From NCBI GenBank assembly GCA_026936325.1, contig JAPTHN010000038.1:2846452-2910451 (forward strand): a stretch of 64,000 bases of DNA. The letters run 5' to 3'. A program made the position numbers and the translations under genes. Shown here one piece after another: positions 1 to 12,200 of this stretch. Under the pieces are notes generated by a model. The model was not told where the DNA came from and ran no database searches. It saw only the letters and a program-made list of their open reading frames with translations. Numbering within the stretch: position 1 is the first letter of the stretch; the number at the start of each line of letters is the position of its first letter. Source of the DNA: Platynereis dumerilii (Eukaryota; Annelida; Polychaeta; Phyllodocida; Nereididae).

Positions 1-82
1 TATTAAACAAGTTGGGTTTATTATGGTCATAATCAGCAGTGATCAGTTGATGATGCAAGTGTCCAAGCAATTTATCACCCAC

Positions 83-256
83 CAAAAGTAGATTTGTCCA
101 TAGACTTGCAAAACGGGGTGTTCCAAGAATTGTCACAAGTCGCCCATGGTAAAGTTGCTCGAAATGATGAGAAGAAAAAGTGGAGCACATATGCCATGAT
201 TGCGTTCGAGAAAAGACAGAACAGAGCACAGGTCATCATCATTGTGTATCCAATGC
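83..256 (-). CDS. SLC6 gene A exon 3 (TM3)
   Basis: 174 bp, the same length as gene B exon 3. It encodes [20 protein letters not shown] and then the EL2 start [15 protein letters not shown]. Donor G/GTGGGT. Ser104 replaces the TM3 Tyr. A palindromic MITE lies 33 bp upstream of its acceptor. Confidence 0.9.
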
Positions 257-3200
257 CTGAAATGAGAAGCAAGGTGTTGGCATTAAGTACACTGTAAATT
301 TTGAATTTTGAGTTAGCTTAATTGATTGAGTGAGATGGTTGCACAATTCCTTTGAGCCAAGATGTTGTTTGCAAGTTATAACAACATAAAGATTATCATA
401 ACTCAAAACAGCTAGCTATCATGGCTAAAACAAATTGTGCAACCATCTCACTCAATCATTTGAGCTAACTCAGAATTTCAGAATTTACAGTGTATTGCAT
501 GTGAGCGATTGTGAGCCAGTAAATGGCCGCTTTCCAAAGATACAAAATGTCATGATTGCCTTTGTGTCATCTCAGTGTGTTACATGCATGAAAATGTGTT
601 AAGTGGGCCATTAAAGACAATTTTGGCTGTGAAAAATAATATGCAGTGTCTCTTATCAATTTTCAATGCTGGAAAAGAACCAACCTGAAGGTGCTCAACA
701 ATAAAGGGAAAATACGGACTATTGACGATGACATAAACTAGAATTATTACAGATTTATTTAGTATGAGTCTCCTGGCTGGTTTTCTCACGTATCATTTTC
801 ATCTTGACTGATTGGCCCATAAGCCATAAAACGTTGTGGTGAAGGAAAATTGAAAAGTGGGGTGCACTTTTCACTCTGACACTGTGTTGAAACCGTGACA
901 CTCAGTTTCACATTGGCTAGAAGTCGGGGAACATGACCCATCTTAAAATTTCATCACAGCTTGAAGCTAATTTACATATATTGCAATGCTAGAGAATAGA
1001 GTCATCTCTGACATCACACCTCAACAGCATGGAAGAAAGTTGAGATTCCACGAAAATATGATGAGGACTGTAAAGAAAAAAGCGATGGACTCTTGGAAGA
1101 CTTTTTATGAGCCACACAGAAGGGCAATGTCAGCCCGGTAGCACATGCAAAGTTGGGTGTACGTGTGTGTAGCTGCAGCAGGGATTAAAAATTAACAGTG
1201 ACACCAAAGGTGCAGAGCTACTTTTTACGCTGAGTCAATAAATTATATGTGCATCCATCTACATGCATCAAAGTTTGAAAAAAAAATTGAATTTTGAGAC
1301 AGACAGCGAAATAGAGAAAATATTGAATATATATGCAAAACTAATTGACTGCAGGTAACATAGCTTTCCCAGAAAAACTCAAGGTGGACCTGTGTTATTG
1401 GCATGTGCCATACAAATTTTAAGTCATTATCAGTGCACACACATCAATCTATGATTCTAACATGTGTTACACGGTTAGATTATTGAATTCCATCTACATA
1501 TTAAAAAACATTGATACATTTCATATTAAAAAGTTTCTATTTTACAAAGCCTGTTGGTAAAATGTGTGCCTTCTCCTTTGTAAAGTAGTACCAAGGATTT
1601 ATAAAGTAGCAGCCGATGCTCCTTAAAATGTTTGCTTAGTTTCAGACTGACTGTTCAAGGTGGGGGAGAACAGCAGAGTGATTGAGAATGCACCTATTTC
1701 TTACTGGAGATCTCAAATGAATTACAGTAGTCAACTTTCGAAGTGGATCAAAATTTTTCATATAATATATATTAACACAAAAAAATATGAGTGAATAATC
1801 TTAGTGCAGTATGTTGGTCATCCTCCCCACGCAAGCCCTGCTAAAATGGACAGGGCTTTCTGCTATTTCCAACTTCTTCTGTGATTGGCTGCTTATTTAG
1901 GTCATAAGCATTTGGCATGCAGATTTAGTCCGATTATGGACACTTAGAGGATTACTGGCAACTGAGAAAAACAGTGTAAAACAAGCAAACTTTCAAACAG
2001 TTTCATTTCAGAACTGTGAAAATACATAATTCAATGGAATTTTCGGAACTGTGATAGCACCTTTCAACAATACACAATTTCTCCATTTGTAACAGTGTGA
2101 AACAGAAGCAGCGATTTCAAACTGTGATGTAGCTGAGCCAAAACTGGGTCAGTTAATTAAGTATTCACAAATTAGCAAAGGTTATGGGCCATTTTGTCAT
2201 GGTATGACTTGGGATGATGTATGTTGGTGTGATGTCTTGGCAATGTTTTGGCCAACAAAACTTCATGCTTCACTAATTTTTTGCCCTTCAAAACGATGGT
2301 TGTTTGTCACAAGGTGCAAAATGGTCTGTAACACTAATAAGCAATGGCGACCTTAATTGAAAACAGGTTATCATTTCTTTTGTAACTGTGCAATAAACCA
2401 GGCATTGTTTGGCAACTCAATTGAGCTCAACTTTTGATTCACTGTTTTCAAAAATCTGTGGCTTTTCCAATGGATATGAACAATTTCACCCAAGCGTAAA
2501 TTTGGTCTTCCTTTAACACTCGGAATACTTTGGCTATTAATCATTGGAATTTTGAAATGATAAAAAATCTTATTTGTAAGTGTAATATGTAATTTTAGGC
2601 CGTGTAAGATTTAAGTGATAAAGTGAATGATGTTGAAATAGATATATGGCAAAATAATTCTCGATATGCTTGAGGTGAATTTTGGTTTGAATGGCATGTA
2701 TGTATGTAGCCAATGTCGACAGATCGAAGAGTCACATTTCCTCTTCATTTATAACTGGTAGTTGTTCACTATCAGGTATCTTTTTTCTTTTTGTAATCTT
2801 TCTTTTTTGTCTTTTCCCGATGCACACATTTCTGATGAATTTAATCCATCTTATGAAGTATGCACATAAACAATTAAGAATAATATACTGTTTCCAGAAT
2901 ATGGAGGAACTGCTGAGACAGTAAAAATGGCCAAATCCATGATAGCCAGTTATCTAGGGTGGCCAATTTCTCAGACGGCCACCGGGATTGGCTCCCATTA
3001 ACCAAGACGGCCTCCACAGAAGATGGCCAAAACATAATCTTCAGTGCTTTTGTGTTTCTTGGTTTATTTTAATGATAAGGTATTCATTTGTTGACTATTA
3101 AATTAATTGGCCACCCTGGTTAGTTGCCGGTTGGCCGCCCCTAGGTTTGGCCGTTTTCGCTGGTGGCCACCTTGTCTATACCCGGTGCTGTGCTGAAGAC

Positions 3201-6109
3201 ACTAGGGGCACTAGTGCCGTGAGTTGACAACGGAAAAGCTCTGTTTTGTCTCCATTAACTACATCCCACTTTTTGGCAATGTACACAGCTTGTCCATTTG
3301 ACTCAATGCAGTCAGGGTCACTTATTGGCCATGACCATGTCCAGAATTTGCTCGTCACGGATGATCGAACGGTAGTTTTTCCGCACACTGGCTTCTAATT
3401 CTCTCTGTGGATGAATATGTTCCATCCAGCTTGACAAGGATGGGTGAGCAAAATTCCACCTGGTCTTGCGTGCAAGACATTTGCAAGCACATTGCTATTT
3501 ACTATTTACAGTGGGGAAAATTCACAGCAGATGTTCCTTCTTGACATTCTGACAGAATCAGTTATGCCAATTACTGCATACGCTCGGAGACTATTCAACC
3601 ATGTGTTTTTTCTTGAAACGCTTTGAAAAGAAGAAAGAGTGAGTGTGCGCATCAAAGTTGTAGGCACCATATGATGCGGCACGTCAAATCTCCATTCATG
3701 GCTATCACAAATGCGTTGCGCAGTGCTGAAACCTTAGCTTTAATTTGTTGTTGAGTCATTGAAAGTTTTTATACTTTTAACTATGCCCCACATGACACCC
3801 CATGTTGCCCCATGCCCCTACCTAGAGTGTTGGTCAAAACTTTTAATTGTACTGTACCTTTGAATAGAGGGGCGAATTTCCAGACAGTGGAGGCCCCACA
3901 AGCTGAGTACTGGCCCAACATGATCTCCATGTAGTAGACGGGGAGACCCGTGAAGATGAGCACCAAGAAGTAAGGGATGAGAAAGGCTCCTGAAAAACAC
4001 AAACAATACAATCATGAATGATAGAAATTGCAAATGATTGAAGGATGAATTATTTAGGTTTATCTATATCTTTTGCTCCTTGTAAAAGTGTTTAGTCATG
4101 TGAATTTCCTACAACAGTTACAGCTTTACAAAATCTGCAATAGGTAGTACCCTCGAACGACCAAAGTTATAGATGGACATTTAATTCGTTTCATGAACTT
4201 CACTCACTATATTGTGATCCCTACCAGTTATCTAATCAGTGCAAAAATAAGGTCATGAATTTGTTGTTAACCCTTGTACGTGTAGCCGCAATGGGGGCCT
4301 CAGAGGCCCCCCTGGGACTTTTCGCTCTAATATCTCGCACAATATTTGGTCAATAGCATTGCAGATTTCATGTAATCCTAGTCCAACTAATCTAAAACAA
4401 TGTCCAAAAGTTGTGAATTTATTGATATTGAACAATGTCATGGTCACTGGCAAGAGTTTGAGTGTTTTTCCGTCACAAAGCCGCAATGGGGGCCTCATAG
4501 GCCCCCCACGCTTGTGCTTGCCATAATGAGTTGTTGAAAATACTGCACCCCTGCTGCCACTTATGACAGAACAAATTATGGTCAATACAGTCATTTATGT
4601 GTGTTTGGAGGGCTGATAATTGCCTGTCAGTCCATTTCAACAGAATTAAAATGATATTAATTTGCATTTCGAGTAAAATTTGGATAAATTTACCTAAAAT
4701 CATGCTACATTGACCTTTTAGTTTAAGTGATCTAAAATCTTCAAAAATGTATTCAGCATCATACAAAATTTCTATAGTGATGATTTTGTAAATGCAGGCT
4801 GGAATGATGGAAGTGCAGGACCTTTATTCTGACAAAAAACTAGCCCGAAATGGACCCCAGAAGGAATGGATCTTCTGGGAAAAGGGCCTAATCGGGCATT
4901 TTCACTTCTCATTTTCTAATCTTTTGCAATTTTTAGGGCACAAAATGGTTTGTAATGAAATTAGAAGACTCCCAATAATTTGCAGAACAGTTTGATCTCA
5001 TAAAAAACTTTAAAAATACTGAATATTCCAACACTGAGTCAAATTGGCACAAAATTGTGAAAATTTGATGGAACATTATTTCATATATATAGCAATATGA
5101 TTTCATTTGTTCCCAATTTCACTGCAAATATCCTCCATTTTGATTTGATATAACACACTAATACTACTTTTAAAGTCAAATTTTTAAAGTTGAATCCCAC
5201 AGTTTCCCACACTTGGCAAGGAATCTAAAATCCATGAGATATTCATGAAACTATGCCAAAAAGTTCTTCAAAAAGAAAGCTTTCCAACGTAAAAACAAAT
5301 AGGTGGGCTATCCAACATAATTTTCGAACTATGATCTTTTCACAATCTTATGTCATTACATTAAAACATATGTAAAATACTAAAAAAGAGTGGGATTTAT
5401 TTTGAACAGCGCGTCACTCGAACAATATCCAAGAGAAAATTATGAAAAATTAAAGGAATAAAGCTGAAAATACACTTTATTGAAAAACAAGTCTTTGAAG
5501 GGGGGTTACCGATGTTTTTTGAGAGTTACGTGGAGTACAATATGAGAAAATTATGAAAAACAGTTCAACAAAAATAAGTCCCCCTTAAAAGAAACTTGAA
5601 TATCTCAAAGATTCCTTCTCCAATTTTTATGAAAGTTGGGTTGGATTATAGGCCAGTATATCGACCCAAAATGTGTGTATTTATTGTTTAGTGCCATTAT
5701 TCCTGGCTGAGCCAGCAGCCTTCGAGTGAGCCTACCCCTGTTTTCAAAAATCTGTGGCTTTTCCAATGCATATGAACAATTTGAACCATTTAGTTACATG
5801 GAGTACAATAGATGGAGCATCTGTATTCTGTGGGATTCAACTGTGGGATTCAACTTTAAACCATTGTATATTTGAGAGTTAAAAAAGGGAGGGGGCCTCA
5901 GAGGTTCCCATTGCGGCTTTGTGTACTCAAAATCGGTTGCGGCTACAAGGGTTAAGCAAGGCATAAAACTACACTCACCTCCCCCATTTCTGTAGCAGAG
6001 ATAAGGAAACCTGTAGATGTTCCCCAGCCCCACGCAGTATCCAATGTAAGAGAGGAGTACATCCAGTTTGCCACTCCAGTGACCTCTTTCTGTGATGTCA
6101 TGCACCATC
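83..6109 (-). CDS. SLC6-family transporter, gene A (5' three exons; rest off left edge)
   Basis: Tandem paralogue of gene B, same strand. Exons 6109-5979 (TM1; ATG at 6108), 3989-3858 (TM2) and 256-83 (TM3 and start of EL2) have the same lengths and phases as gene B exons 1-3. By eye it differs from gene B at about 10 of 43, 2 of 44 and 9 of 59 residues. TM1 is [10 protein letters not shown], with Tyr for Trp as in gene B. TM3 has LFSN: Ser104 (codon TCG) stands where the substrate-contacting Tyr occurs in nearly all SLC6 carriers. The EL2 cysteines remain. No frame breaks are seen in these exons, so it may be functional with altered specificity. TM4-12 lie outside the window. Confidence 0.85.
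290..492. mobile_element. Mariner-like palindromic MITE (TA target)
   Basis: About 203 bp with ends CACTGTAAATT and AATTTACAGTG, flanked by TA on both sides. The arms are about 60 bp each and contain GAGTGAGATGGTTGCACAA and its complement. It has no coding capacity and lies in intron 2 of gene A. Confidence 0.75.
868..1070. mobile_element. Partial copy of the 0.8-kb TA-flanked MITE family
   Basis: Matches the right third of the elements at 8049-8863 and 20608-21427: it shares CTGACACTG.GTTGAAAC, CATTGGCTAGAAG and GCAATGCTAGA, and ends in GAGGACTG followed by TA. The left part is missing. Confidence 0.7.
1071..2956. other. Gene A intron 2, no gene recognised
   Basis: AT-rich non-coding sequence. 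It contains AACTGTGA/TCACAGTT-like strings reminiscent of the 0.8-kb MITE family near 2010-2160. A block at about 2445-2500 is shared with 5735-5790 inside the piggyBac-like element. No coding signal. Confidence 0.5.
2957..3117. mobile_element. Small TIR element (GGGTGGCCAATT ends)
   Basis: Inverted ends AGGGTGGCCAATT and AATTGGCCACCCT with further TGGCC repeats inside and just beyond it. A MITE is likely; I could not define a target duplication. Confidence 0.45.
3858..3989 (-). CDS. SLC6 gene A exon 2 (TM2)
   Basis: 132 bp. [20 protein letters not shown] and then [20 protein letters not shown]. Acceptor TTTTTCAG; donor AAAG/GTACAG. Nearly identical in protein to gene B exon 2. Confidence 0.9.
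4271..5951. mobile_element. piggyBac-like non-autonomous element with TTAA target
   Basis: Begins TTAA/CCCTTGTA and ends TACAAGGG/TTAA, the TTAA duplication and CCC/GGG ends of piggyBac-type transposons. Subterminal GGGGGCCTCAGAGGCCCCC palindromes beside a GCCGCAATGG string occur at the left end; a variant recurs at about 4480-4508, and the right end has a diverged inverted copy. No transposase frame is visible. It lies in intron 1 of gene A, 27 bp from the exon 1 donor. Confidence 0.75.
5979..6109 (-). CDS. SLC6 gene A exon 1 (TM1)
   Basis: Acceptor TTTGCAG/G at 6110, ATG at 6108, donor G/GTGAGT. It encodes [11 protein letters not shown] and then the TM1 signature ending YLCYRNGG. As in gene B, the Met comes one base after an acceptor, so an unseen upstream exon is expected. 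A piggyBac-like element starts 27 bp into the intron. Confidence 0.9.
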
Positions 6110-6744
6110 CTGCAAATTGAAGATTTTATTGAGATTTTGATGTTGTGCTAATACTTTTCAAATGGTTTTTTAAGTGATATTTCCCACAGACAGGATTTTT
6201 AGGTTTGAACACAAGAAAATCTTCATAAAACAATTGAGTACACACCAAGTTCACCTGCGCCTTTGAATGCAAAAGTCTGTAGGCCTACTGTCTGGAGGGC
6301 GGTACTAAGCATCTGTATCGACCCTAAGCAGCGGGGATGCAAAAAATCTTCATAATCACTTTTTTTGGCAACTTCCGGAAAAACTCCCCCCCCCGTTAAA
6401 CGTGTCCAAATGTGCCCCGGTTCCCCCTAATCTTTATCTAGCATGGATTCATAAAAAAAAATACTGAAGCACAAAATTAATGCTTTATATCCATGATAAA
6501 ACAGAGTTAAAAATAATGGATTTTGTATGAATGAGAGATGAAGGCATGAAATGAGCATCATAAAAACATCCGAAAGAGAGTCAAATCATAAAATATTATT
6601 TAGACATATTCGGTCGAAGTACAGTCACAACCCTACAATTACATTTTGCAATGCGCATTACACAATAGTAAAAGTAAATAGTAATGCATAACATACGATA
6701 CAATACGATGTGATAGATATATATTTGTTCCACATACATAAGGC
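6110..6744. other. Upstream of gene A exon 1: no gene recognised
   Basis: Non-coding. Around 6405-6429 the string GTGCCCCGGTTCCCCC followed by TA matches one end of the element at 53085-53961, so a solo end fragment is present. I could not find the upstream exon of gene A. Confidence 0.4.
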
Positions 6745-6976
6745 CATAGGCATACGGCGCGTGCGATTTTTGGGGGGGCGACCGTCATTTGCCGAATTTC
6801 AAGATCTAGATTAATACCATTTCAAATGAAATTGCCTGGAAATCATTAATTTTCAATAGTGATTTTTTAATCATCTGCCCAAATTTTTTAGCCTTTTTGC
6901 CCGAATCTTACTATTTCCCAAACTTTTGGGGGGGGCGATCGCCCCCCCTGCCCCCCCCCCCTCCGATACGCCTATG
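6745..6976. mobile_element. hAT-like MITE with 8-bp TSD CATAAGGC
   Basis: 232 bp, ends CATAGGCATACGG and CCGATACGCCTATG, flanked by perfect 8-bp direct repeats CATAAGGC at 6737-6744 and 6977-6984. G/C runs lie just inside the ends. Confidence 0.8.
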
Positions 6977-8048
6977 CATAAGGCGGGATTTTTCAGAAGT
7001 TCAATAGATTATGACGTGAGCAATTCTCTAAGCTTCTCTGATTGGTGGCAACATGTTGAGGTCATGGCCTCAAAGTGGTGTCTCTGTCATGAATTTCTTC
7101 AGTCAAGCAAATTTGCATAATTATTGCAAAAGTTTCCATTTCAGGGCTGGTTTGGTGCGCCCATTTTCAGGAGAAGAGATTTGGTTTACACTCATCCTGG
7201 TGACAAGTTTCAAGTTTGCCCCTTGTCCTTGAAGTGAAATTTGCCAGTTCATTGTTTGAGATCACTTATTCTGTGTAACCAATAAACACCGGATTAAAAA
7301 ATGCATTTGTGATTTTGCATACAATAAACAATACATATTAGAGCTAACTAAACTACAAACAGAAAACAAGATGCATCTTGTTACATTTAAATCCATTCAA
7401 GGCCCCGGGTCAACTCCACAGTGTGACAGAGTCCAAACCCCCTTGAGGCTTCTTAGAATATTTCAAAAATTTACCAAACCACATTTCTGTGGCAGAATTG
7501 CAGCACTGTACAAGCAGCATTGAGAAAGTTCTTCCTTTTTTATGTGGACACAATTCATTATTCAGCCATTTTGGAATGCACTTCCAGCATGGGCGCTGCA
7601 AGGAACCAGTTATGCTTTCTCAAACTGTTATGATTATGCGCATTACCAGTGCACTTTGTGAGGAGATACTTATGGATTTTATGTTGCTGGATATTGATTC
7701 TGAGCAATTTTAAGGTTATTTTTCTTTCATGGAAGGTCTGGTAAAAAAGCTAAAAATGTTGGTTTTTTTCAAGATTTTAGGTAAGTTATCACAATACAAT
7801 CTTGTATAATTTGAGAATGCCCCCTAACCCTGTGCCATGATCAGGATAGCGGAAAGTGTCCAGAGATGGAAAAATAGTCTCCCAGAAGAAAATACCATAA
7901 ATTAAAAAGACAATTTTTTAAATAAAAAAAACTGACCGCTAAAAATATCCACAGCTTGATATTCTTGACCTGTTAGAGTTGTTACAGGGCTCAAGGTAAG
8001 AAACACAATTTCACTGAAATTAGCAACCGATTGAAATTATGTTAATTA
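6977..8048. other. Intergenic, no gene recognised
   Basis: No exon or element with defined ends was found. Short open frames here have no recognisable motif. Confidence 0.4.
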
Positions 8049-8863
8049 CAGTCCTTGTCATATTTACGTGGAATCTCAAGTTCTTTTTTATGCTGTTGAA
8101 CTGTGATGTCAGAGATGTCTCTATTCTAGCATTGCAATATATGTAAATTAACTACAAGCTGTGATGTCATTTCAAACTTGGTCAGATTCCCCAGCTTCTA
8201 GCCAATGTTGATCCTCCTGAACTGAGCGTCACAGTTTCAACACAGTGTCAGAGTAAGAATTTTTATCAGGGATAGCCCCTTCAACCACGTCATCACAGCT
8301 TGATAGTCAATGGGCTGACAGTAAACTACACGTCACAGTTCAAACATTGATATATTGAAGGAAGCATTACATTTGTGATCCCAGTGATTTATCACAGTAA
8401 TCACCAGTCTAATCCTACCAAATGGCAGCTTTATGAGCATTCACAGTAGACAACTGTTATAATCCCTACAGAGTTGTTTGATTAATCTACAAAGTTGCTG
8501 ACTTACAACTTTAAACTTTGATGGAAGTTGGTATAAACAGAAGGCTTTGACAATTCGTTGTAAACACATGGCTTATGTTATGTATATTTGTTCTGGCAGC
8601 CCATTGGCTGAGAAGATGTGATGTCAAACTTGCATGGGTTTTCCCAGACTCAATTTTCACTCTGACACTGAGTTGAAACTGTGATGCTCAGTTTGGTGGA
8701 TTCGCATTGGCTAGAAGCTGGGGAATCTGACCCAGTTTAAAATGACATCACAGCTTGAAGTTAATTTAAATATATCGCAATGCTAGAATAGCGTCATCTC
8801 TGACATCACAGTTCAACAGCATAGAAAAAAACTTGAGACACCACGTAAGTGTGACAAGGACTG
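8049..8863. mobile_element. 0.8-kb TA-flanked MITE with long TIRs, copy 1
   Basis: Begins CAGTCCTTGTCATATTTACG and ends in its complement, CGTAAGTGTGACAAGGACTG, flanked by TA. The arms stay related for about 180-200 bp (GCAATATATGTAAATTAACT, CCAGCTTCTAGCCAATG). Many TGTGATGTCA-like strings occur. No ORF. Ends and TA suit the Tc1/mariner group. Confidence 0.85.
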
Positions 8864-9707
8864 TAAAGTTCAGATGTAAAACAAATCAAAGAAATTTTCT
8901 GATTTTTGCAAAATCTGCGGTCATTGCCCCATAAAGATGGGTTTGACGTCTTATCGATTAAAACCTTGAAACAAACTTTTGTGAGGAAAAACATAATTTT
9001 TACAATTTCATTTTCGCAATCAAGTTTATATGCTTTTGGCAGTTGTGAAGAGGACATTTTTTAAAAGTTTGGTGAGGGTGACTTGAGAATATTGAGCTAA
9101 ATTTTAGGGCAATTTTCGGTAATTCTGCAGCTGTGGAGACTGTTACTTTAATTCTGAGACCTTGAAACCAATGAATTGCAGCTGAAAAATTTATCACTGA
9201 AGATTTGCGAAATTGAACATTTTAACCAGCATACATGATTTGAGTTTCTCAGCGGCGCGCAATACTCTGGAGGGGAGCCCATTATACTAACTGTATATTA
9301 AAGTCAAAGTCTAGCAGTTCATATGGGGCGACATCTGGGGGGGGGATACAGATCTAATATGGCGGGCAGGTACCCCCGCCCTCTGTGCCCCCCATAGGGT
9401 CTCTTTCTTCTCAAAATACTCCCAAATGCATCAAATTCACTGGTTCTCCTGAAGAGCACATTCCTTGAAGTCCGCTCTACTGTGAAAGCGCTTTGGTCAT
9501 CCAAAGCCTTTTCTCTCACAGTGTCTGGCACTTTAGCCCGTCCGTCAGGTGACTTTTAGTGTGAGCAAAATCCAGAACTCACATGGCTAGGATGCTGTCC
9601 ATTTTGATTCTTGCCCATACCGGTGAGTTCATGTCTCATCACACGTCACAATGGAATCAAGGAACCAATGTCATTCTAGCCTCAATTTTCCCAGCCACAC
9701 CTTGGAT
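8864..9707. other. Intergenic, no gene recognised
   Basis: A 70-codon minus-strand frame at 9531-9319 (starts MPDTVREKALDDQSAF) has no recognised motif. It could be an orphan exon or chance. A G/C-rich stretch at about 9330-9410 resembles MITE interiors. Confidence 0.3.
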
Positions 9708-9874
9708 CAGAGGCGTATATATGGGGGGGGGGGCATTGGGCCATTGCACCACCCCCTCAGGCCCAAAATTAACATGGAAGAGATAGAAAAAAGCCGCGCA
9801 GCGCCCCCTATACACCCCATGCAATGCCGCCCCCCGGGCCCCCCCCCCTTAGGCCATTTCTAGATACGCCCCTG
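9708..9874. mobile_element. hAT-like MITE with near-perfect 8-bp TSD
   Basis: Ends CAGAGGCGTATATA and TAGATACGCCCCTG. Flanks CCTTGGAT and CCTGGGAT match at 7 of 8 positions. The interior has long G and C runs. Confidence 0.65.
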
Positions 9875-11322
9875 CCTGGGATACAAGAGTGCATTCCTGC
9901 ATGGTTGAGGGCAACCATATCTTGTGTCTGAAATTATTTTAAGAAGTCTGCAATTCATTTAAGCATTTTGATATCAAAATGACCTGCTCCACCTGCCTGA
10001 AGTAGTGATTTCCTAGGCAACCACAGAGCAACTTTAAAATGGCCAAATTGACCAATATTTTGGAAATTCATTCCAAAACTCCATGCTGTATCTATGTAAT
10101 GATATTTCTAAGAATAAACATAAGTGTTTCACATTACCTTGTCGGCTGTGCTAATCAAGTCAGTCAGTCCCAAAAACAAGCAGTGCTTGATTTTGAGATG
10201 TTTACAATTATTAGCTCCAGCAGAGGATGTGTCTCACATGCTGGTCCTAACTGAACTGGAAGAATATATGTCGAAGTCAATAACTGAGGCAACCTGTTGT
10301 TTTAGTGTTGATACCAGTACACAACGGTTATGTAGTGCTGAATTTGTGATGTACAGGATAAGTAAGAGAAAACTGGAGTCAATATTTGTCCATAGTTCGA
10401 CTATATAATTTTAATCAGATTGCCATGAAAAACTGAATAAATCATGAAGTAGAGTATTATAAGAGTCATAACTCTGCAAATGCAAAATATTATCATGACA
10501 ACTGCAAAGCCGCAAAGGTATGGAGTTCCCCCTCATTCACCAAATGAACCTACGTTTTTGCCCTGGGGAGGAGGAGAACATGTCACATATATGAAGGTTC
10601 AGCAATGAAGTATTTTAAGACTATTGATAATAAAGTTTTTTCCAAAATTCCTTTTTTTGAAAAAATTCCTATTTAGGAGTAAAAGGTGCCACAAATCATA
10701 GTTGCTTTGTCAGATGAAAATCAATAAGCACGATTTTCGTAGAAAATTAATTACCTGATAAGATTTTTGTGAAATATTTAATTTTTTCTTTAAAGACATC
10801 ATACTTTGAATTTTACTTTGAATTTGAAACTACCCGTAGTTGGTTTTTGTTTCCGATGATAGTACTCAGGCTTTTTTTTTGGTGAAATTTGTGATGCAGG
10901 GTTGTCAAGTGTCAAAACTGAAATATGAAAGTTGATATGATCGTAAAAAACGTTCCAGATGCATGCCAAATGACAACCCAAAGTAATGCTTGCGGTCGAT
11001 TAAGCTAGTCCTAAAGATGTAATACCTGCAATCTGTTGTCTCCCCTCTAAATATAACATTTTAATCAGCCAAAGTCATCTCCTTGATCGATGTGAAATGT
11101 TGGCAGTTACTTACAAAGTGGTTTGTAAAAACTGGAACAAAAAGTTGAGAGAAGGATGGGCCCTTGTCTTCTGACTGGCCCTTGTCTGCTCAAAAGTCTA
11201 CATTTCTGCAGATTTTGAACAGTTGAAAATTTAAAGTTGCACAAAATTTAATGTTATGAGTTATGAATTATAGGCACTTATATATATTATGTCAGTGTTC
11301 AATTCTCATGATAAAGGGTGAT
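9875..11322. other. Intergenic, no gene recognised
   Basis: No exon, tRNA or bounded element seen. A 94-codon plus frame (10124-10408) has no recognised motif. Confidence 0.4.
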
Positions 11323-11378
11323 GCTGACTGACGTAAGTACTTTTTATAGGATTATCATTTCTCATAAAGGTAAAGGTA

Positions 11379-11948
11379 CTTTTATTATCGTTTTCATAGC
11401 TATGTGTTTTTTTGAAAACTTCGTTTTGCAGTTAAACCGTGACATCAGCGGGTATCTGTCAATGTGATTGGTCTAATCTTCAATCTGTGACATGTCAGTT
11501 CAGAGTTTGACATCACAGTTAATGACAAAGGAATTTAAAACTGCCAGGCAATGTTACTATATGTGTACAACCACAACAAGCAACGCATGTCTAAGCTGAG
11601 TGTTGCACCTCGCCAAAAGATTTTATTGTTTTCCAAACAAAATGTGTTGATGTTTTTCACAAGACACCAGTCATCACAATTTCAAACAACCTTTTGTCAG
11701 TAATTGCAACTCTCCTTTGAGGCTAAGTAGTCTGTTTGGTTCAGTTACAGTTCATTGAAGCATCTTTCAGCCAGGAAAGCTAAACAAGTGATACATACAT
11801 CATCCATGTCTCAATGCACTTCATCAGTATCCTGAAATCTGTGCTTGTAATAAACGAAACTATTCAACTTAATCTCTGACATCAAAGTTTTGGAATGAAG
11901 CAAATTGCAAACTTGAAAAACATGTAGCTATGAAAACGATAATAATTA
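11379..11948. mobile_element. Short-TIR repeat (TTATTATCGTTTTCATAGCT ends)
   Basis: A near-perfect inverted repeat of about 21 bp sits at 11379-11400 and 11926-11948, with weaker pairing inward. A non-autonomous element of about 0.57 kb is the simplest reading; the target duplication is unclear. Confidence 0.5.
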
Positions 11949-12121
11949 ATGTGGGTAGCCAAGCTAAGACAGTGACTTGTTTCCAATTGGACCCACGGCA
12001 CCTCCAATTTACGTCTGATGCGAACGACGACATCGTGGAATGACATGATGGCCAGTCTGAGGATTGAACCCGGGTCCCTCGCTTGTGAGGCGAGCGCTCT
12101 ACTGACTGAGCTATTGGGGCT
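11949..12121 (-). mobile_element. tRNA-derived SINE (minus strand)
   Basis: On the minus strand the head reads TAGCTCAGTCAGTAGAGCGC (box A), CTCGCCTCACAAGCGAG (anticodon stem-loop with CAC) and GGGTTCAATCC (box B). The 3' acceptor and T-stem do not pair properly and unrelated sequence follows, so it is a SINE or tRNA relic, not a working tRNA. Confidence 0.6.
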
Positions 12122-12200
12122 GATAAAGGATATTATTATATGACCACTATGCTACAGGCTAGAGCAAGATGATCAGTCACATGACGCCATCATAAAAACT

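Noticed and set aside
9319-9531. 70-codon minus-strand frame (MPDTVREK...)
   Set aside because: Hydrophilic and exon-like, but without clear splice partners or a known motif.
12041-12121. Possible tRNA-Val (CAC) gene on the minus strand
   Set aside because: Box A, anticodon stem and box B are good, but the T-stem and acceptor stem do not pair and SINE-like sequence continues. Called a SINE.
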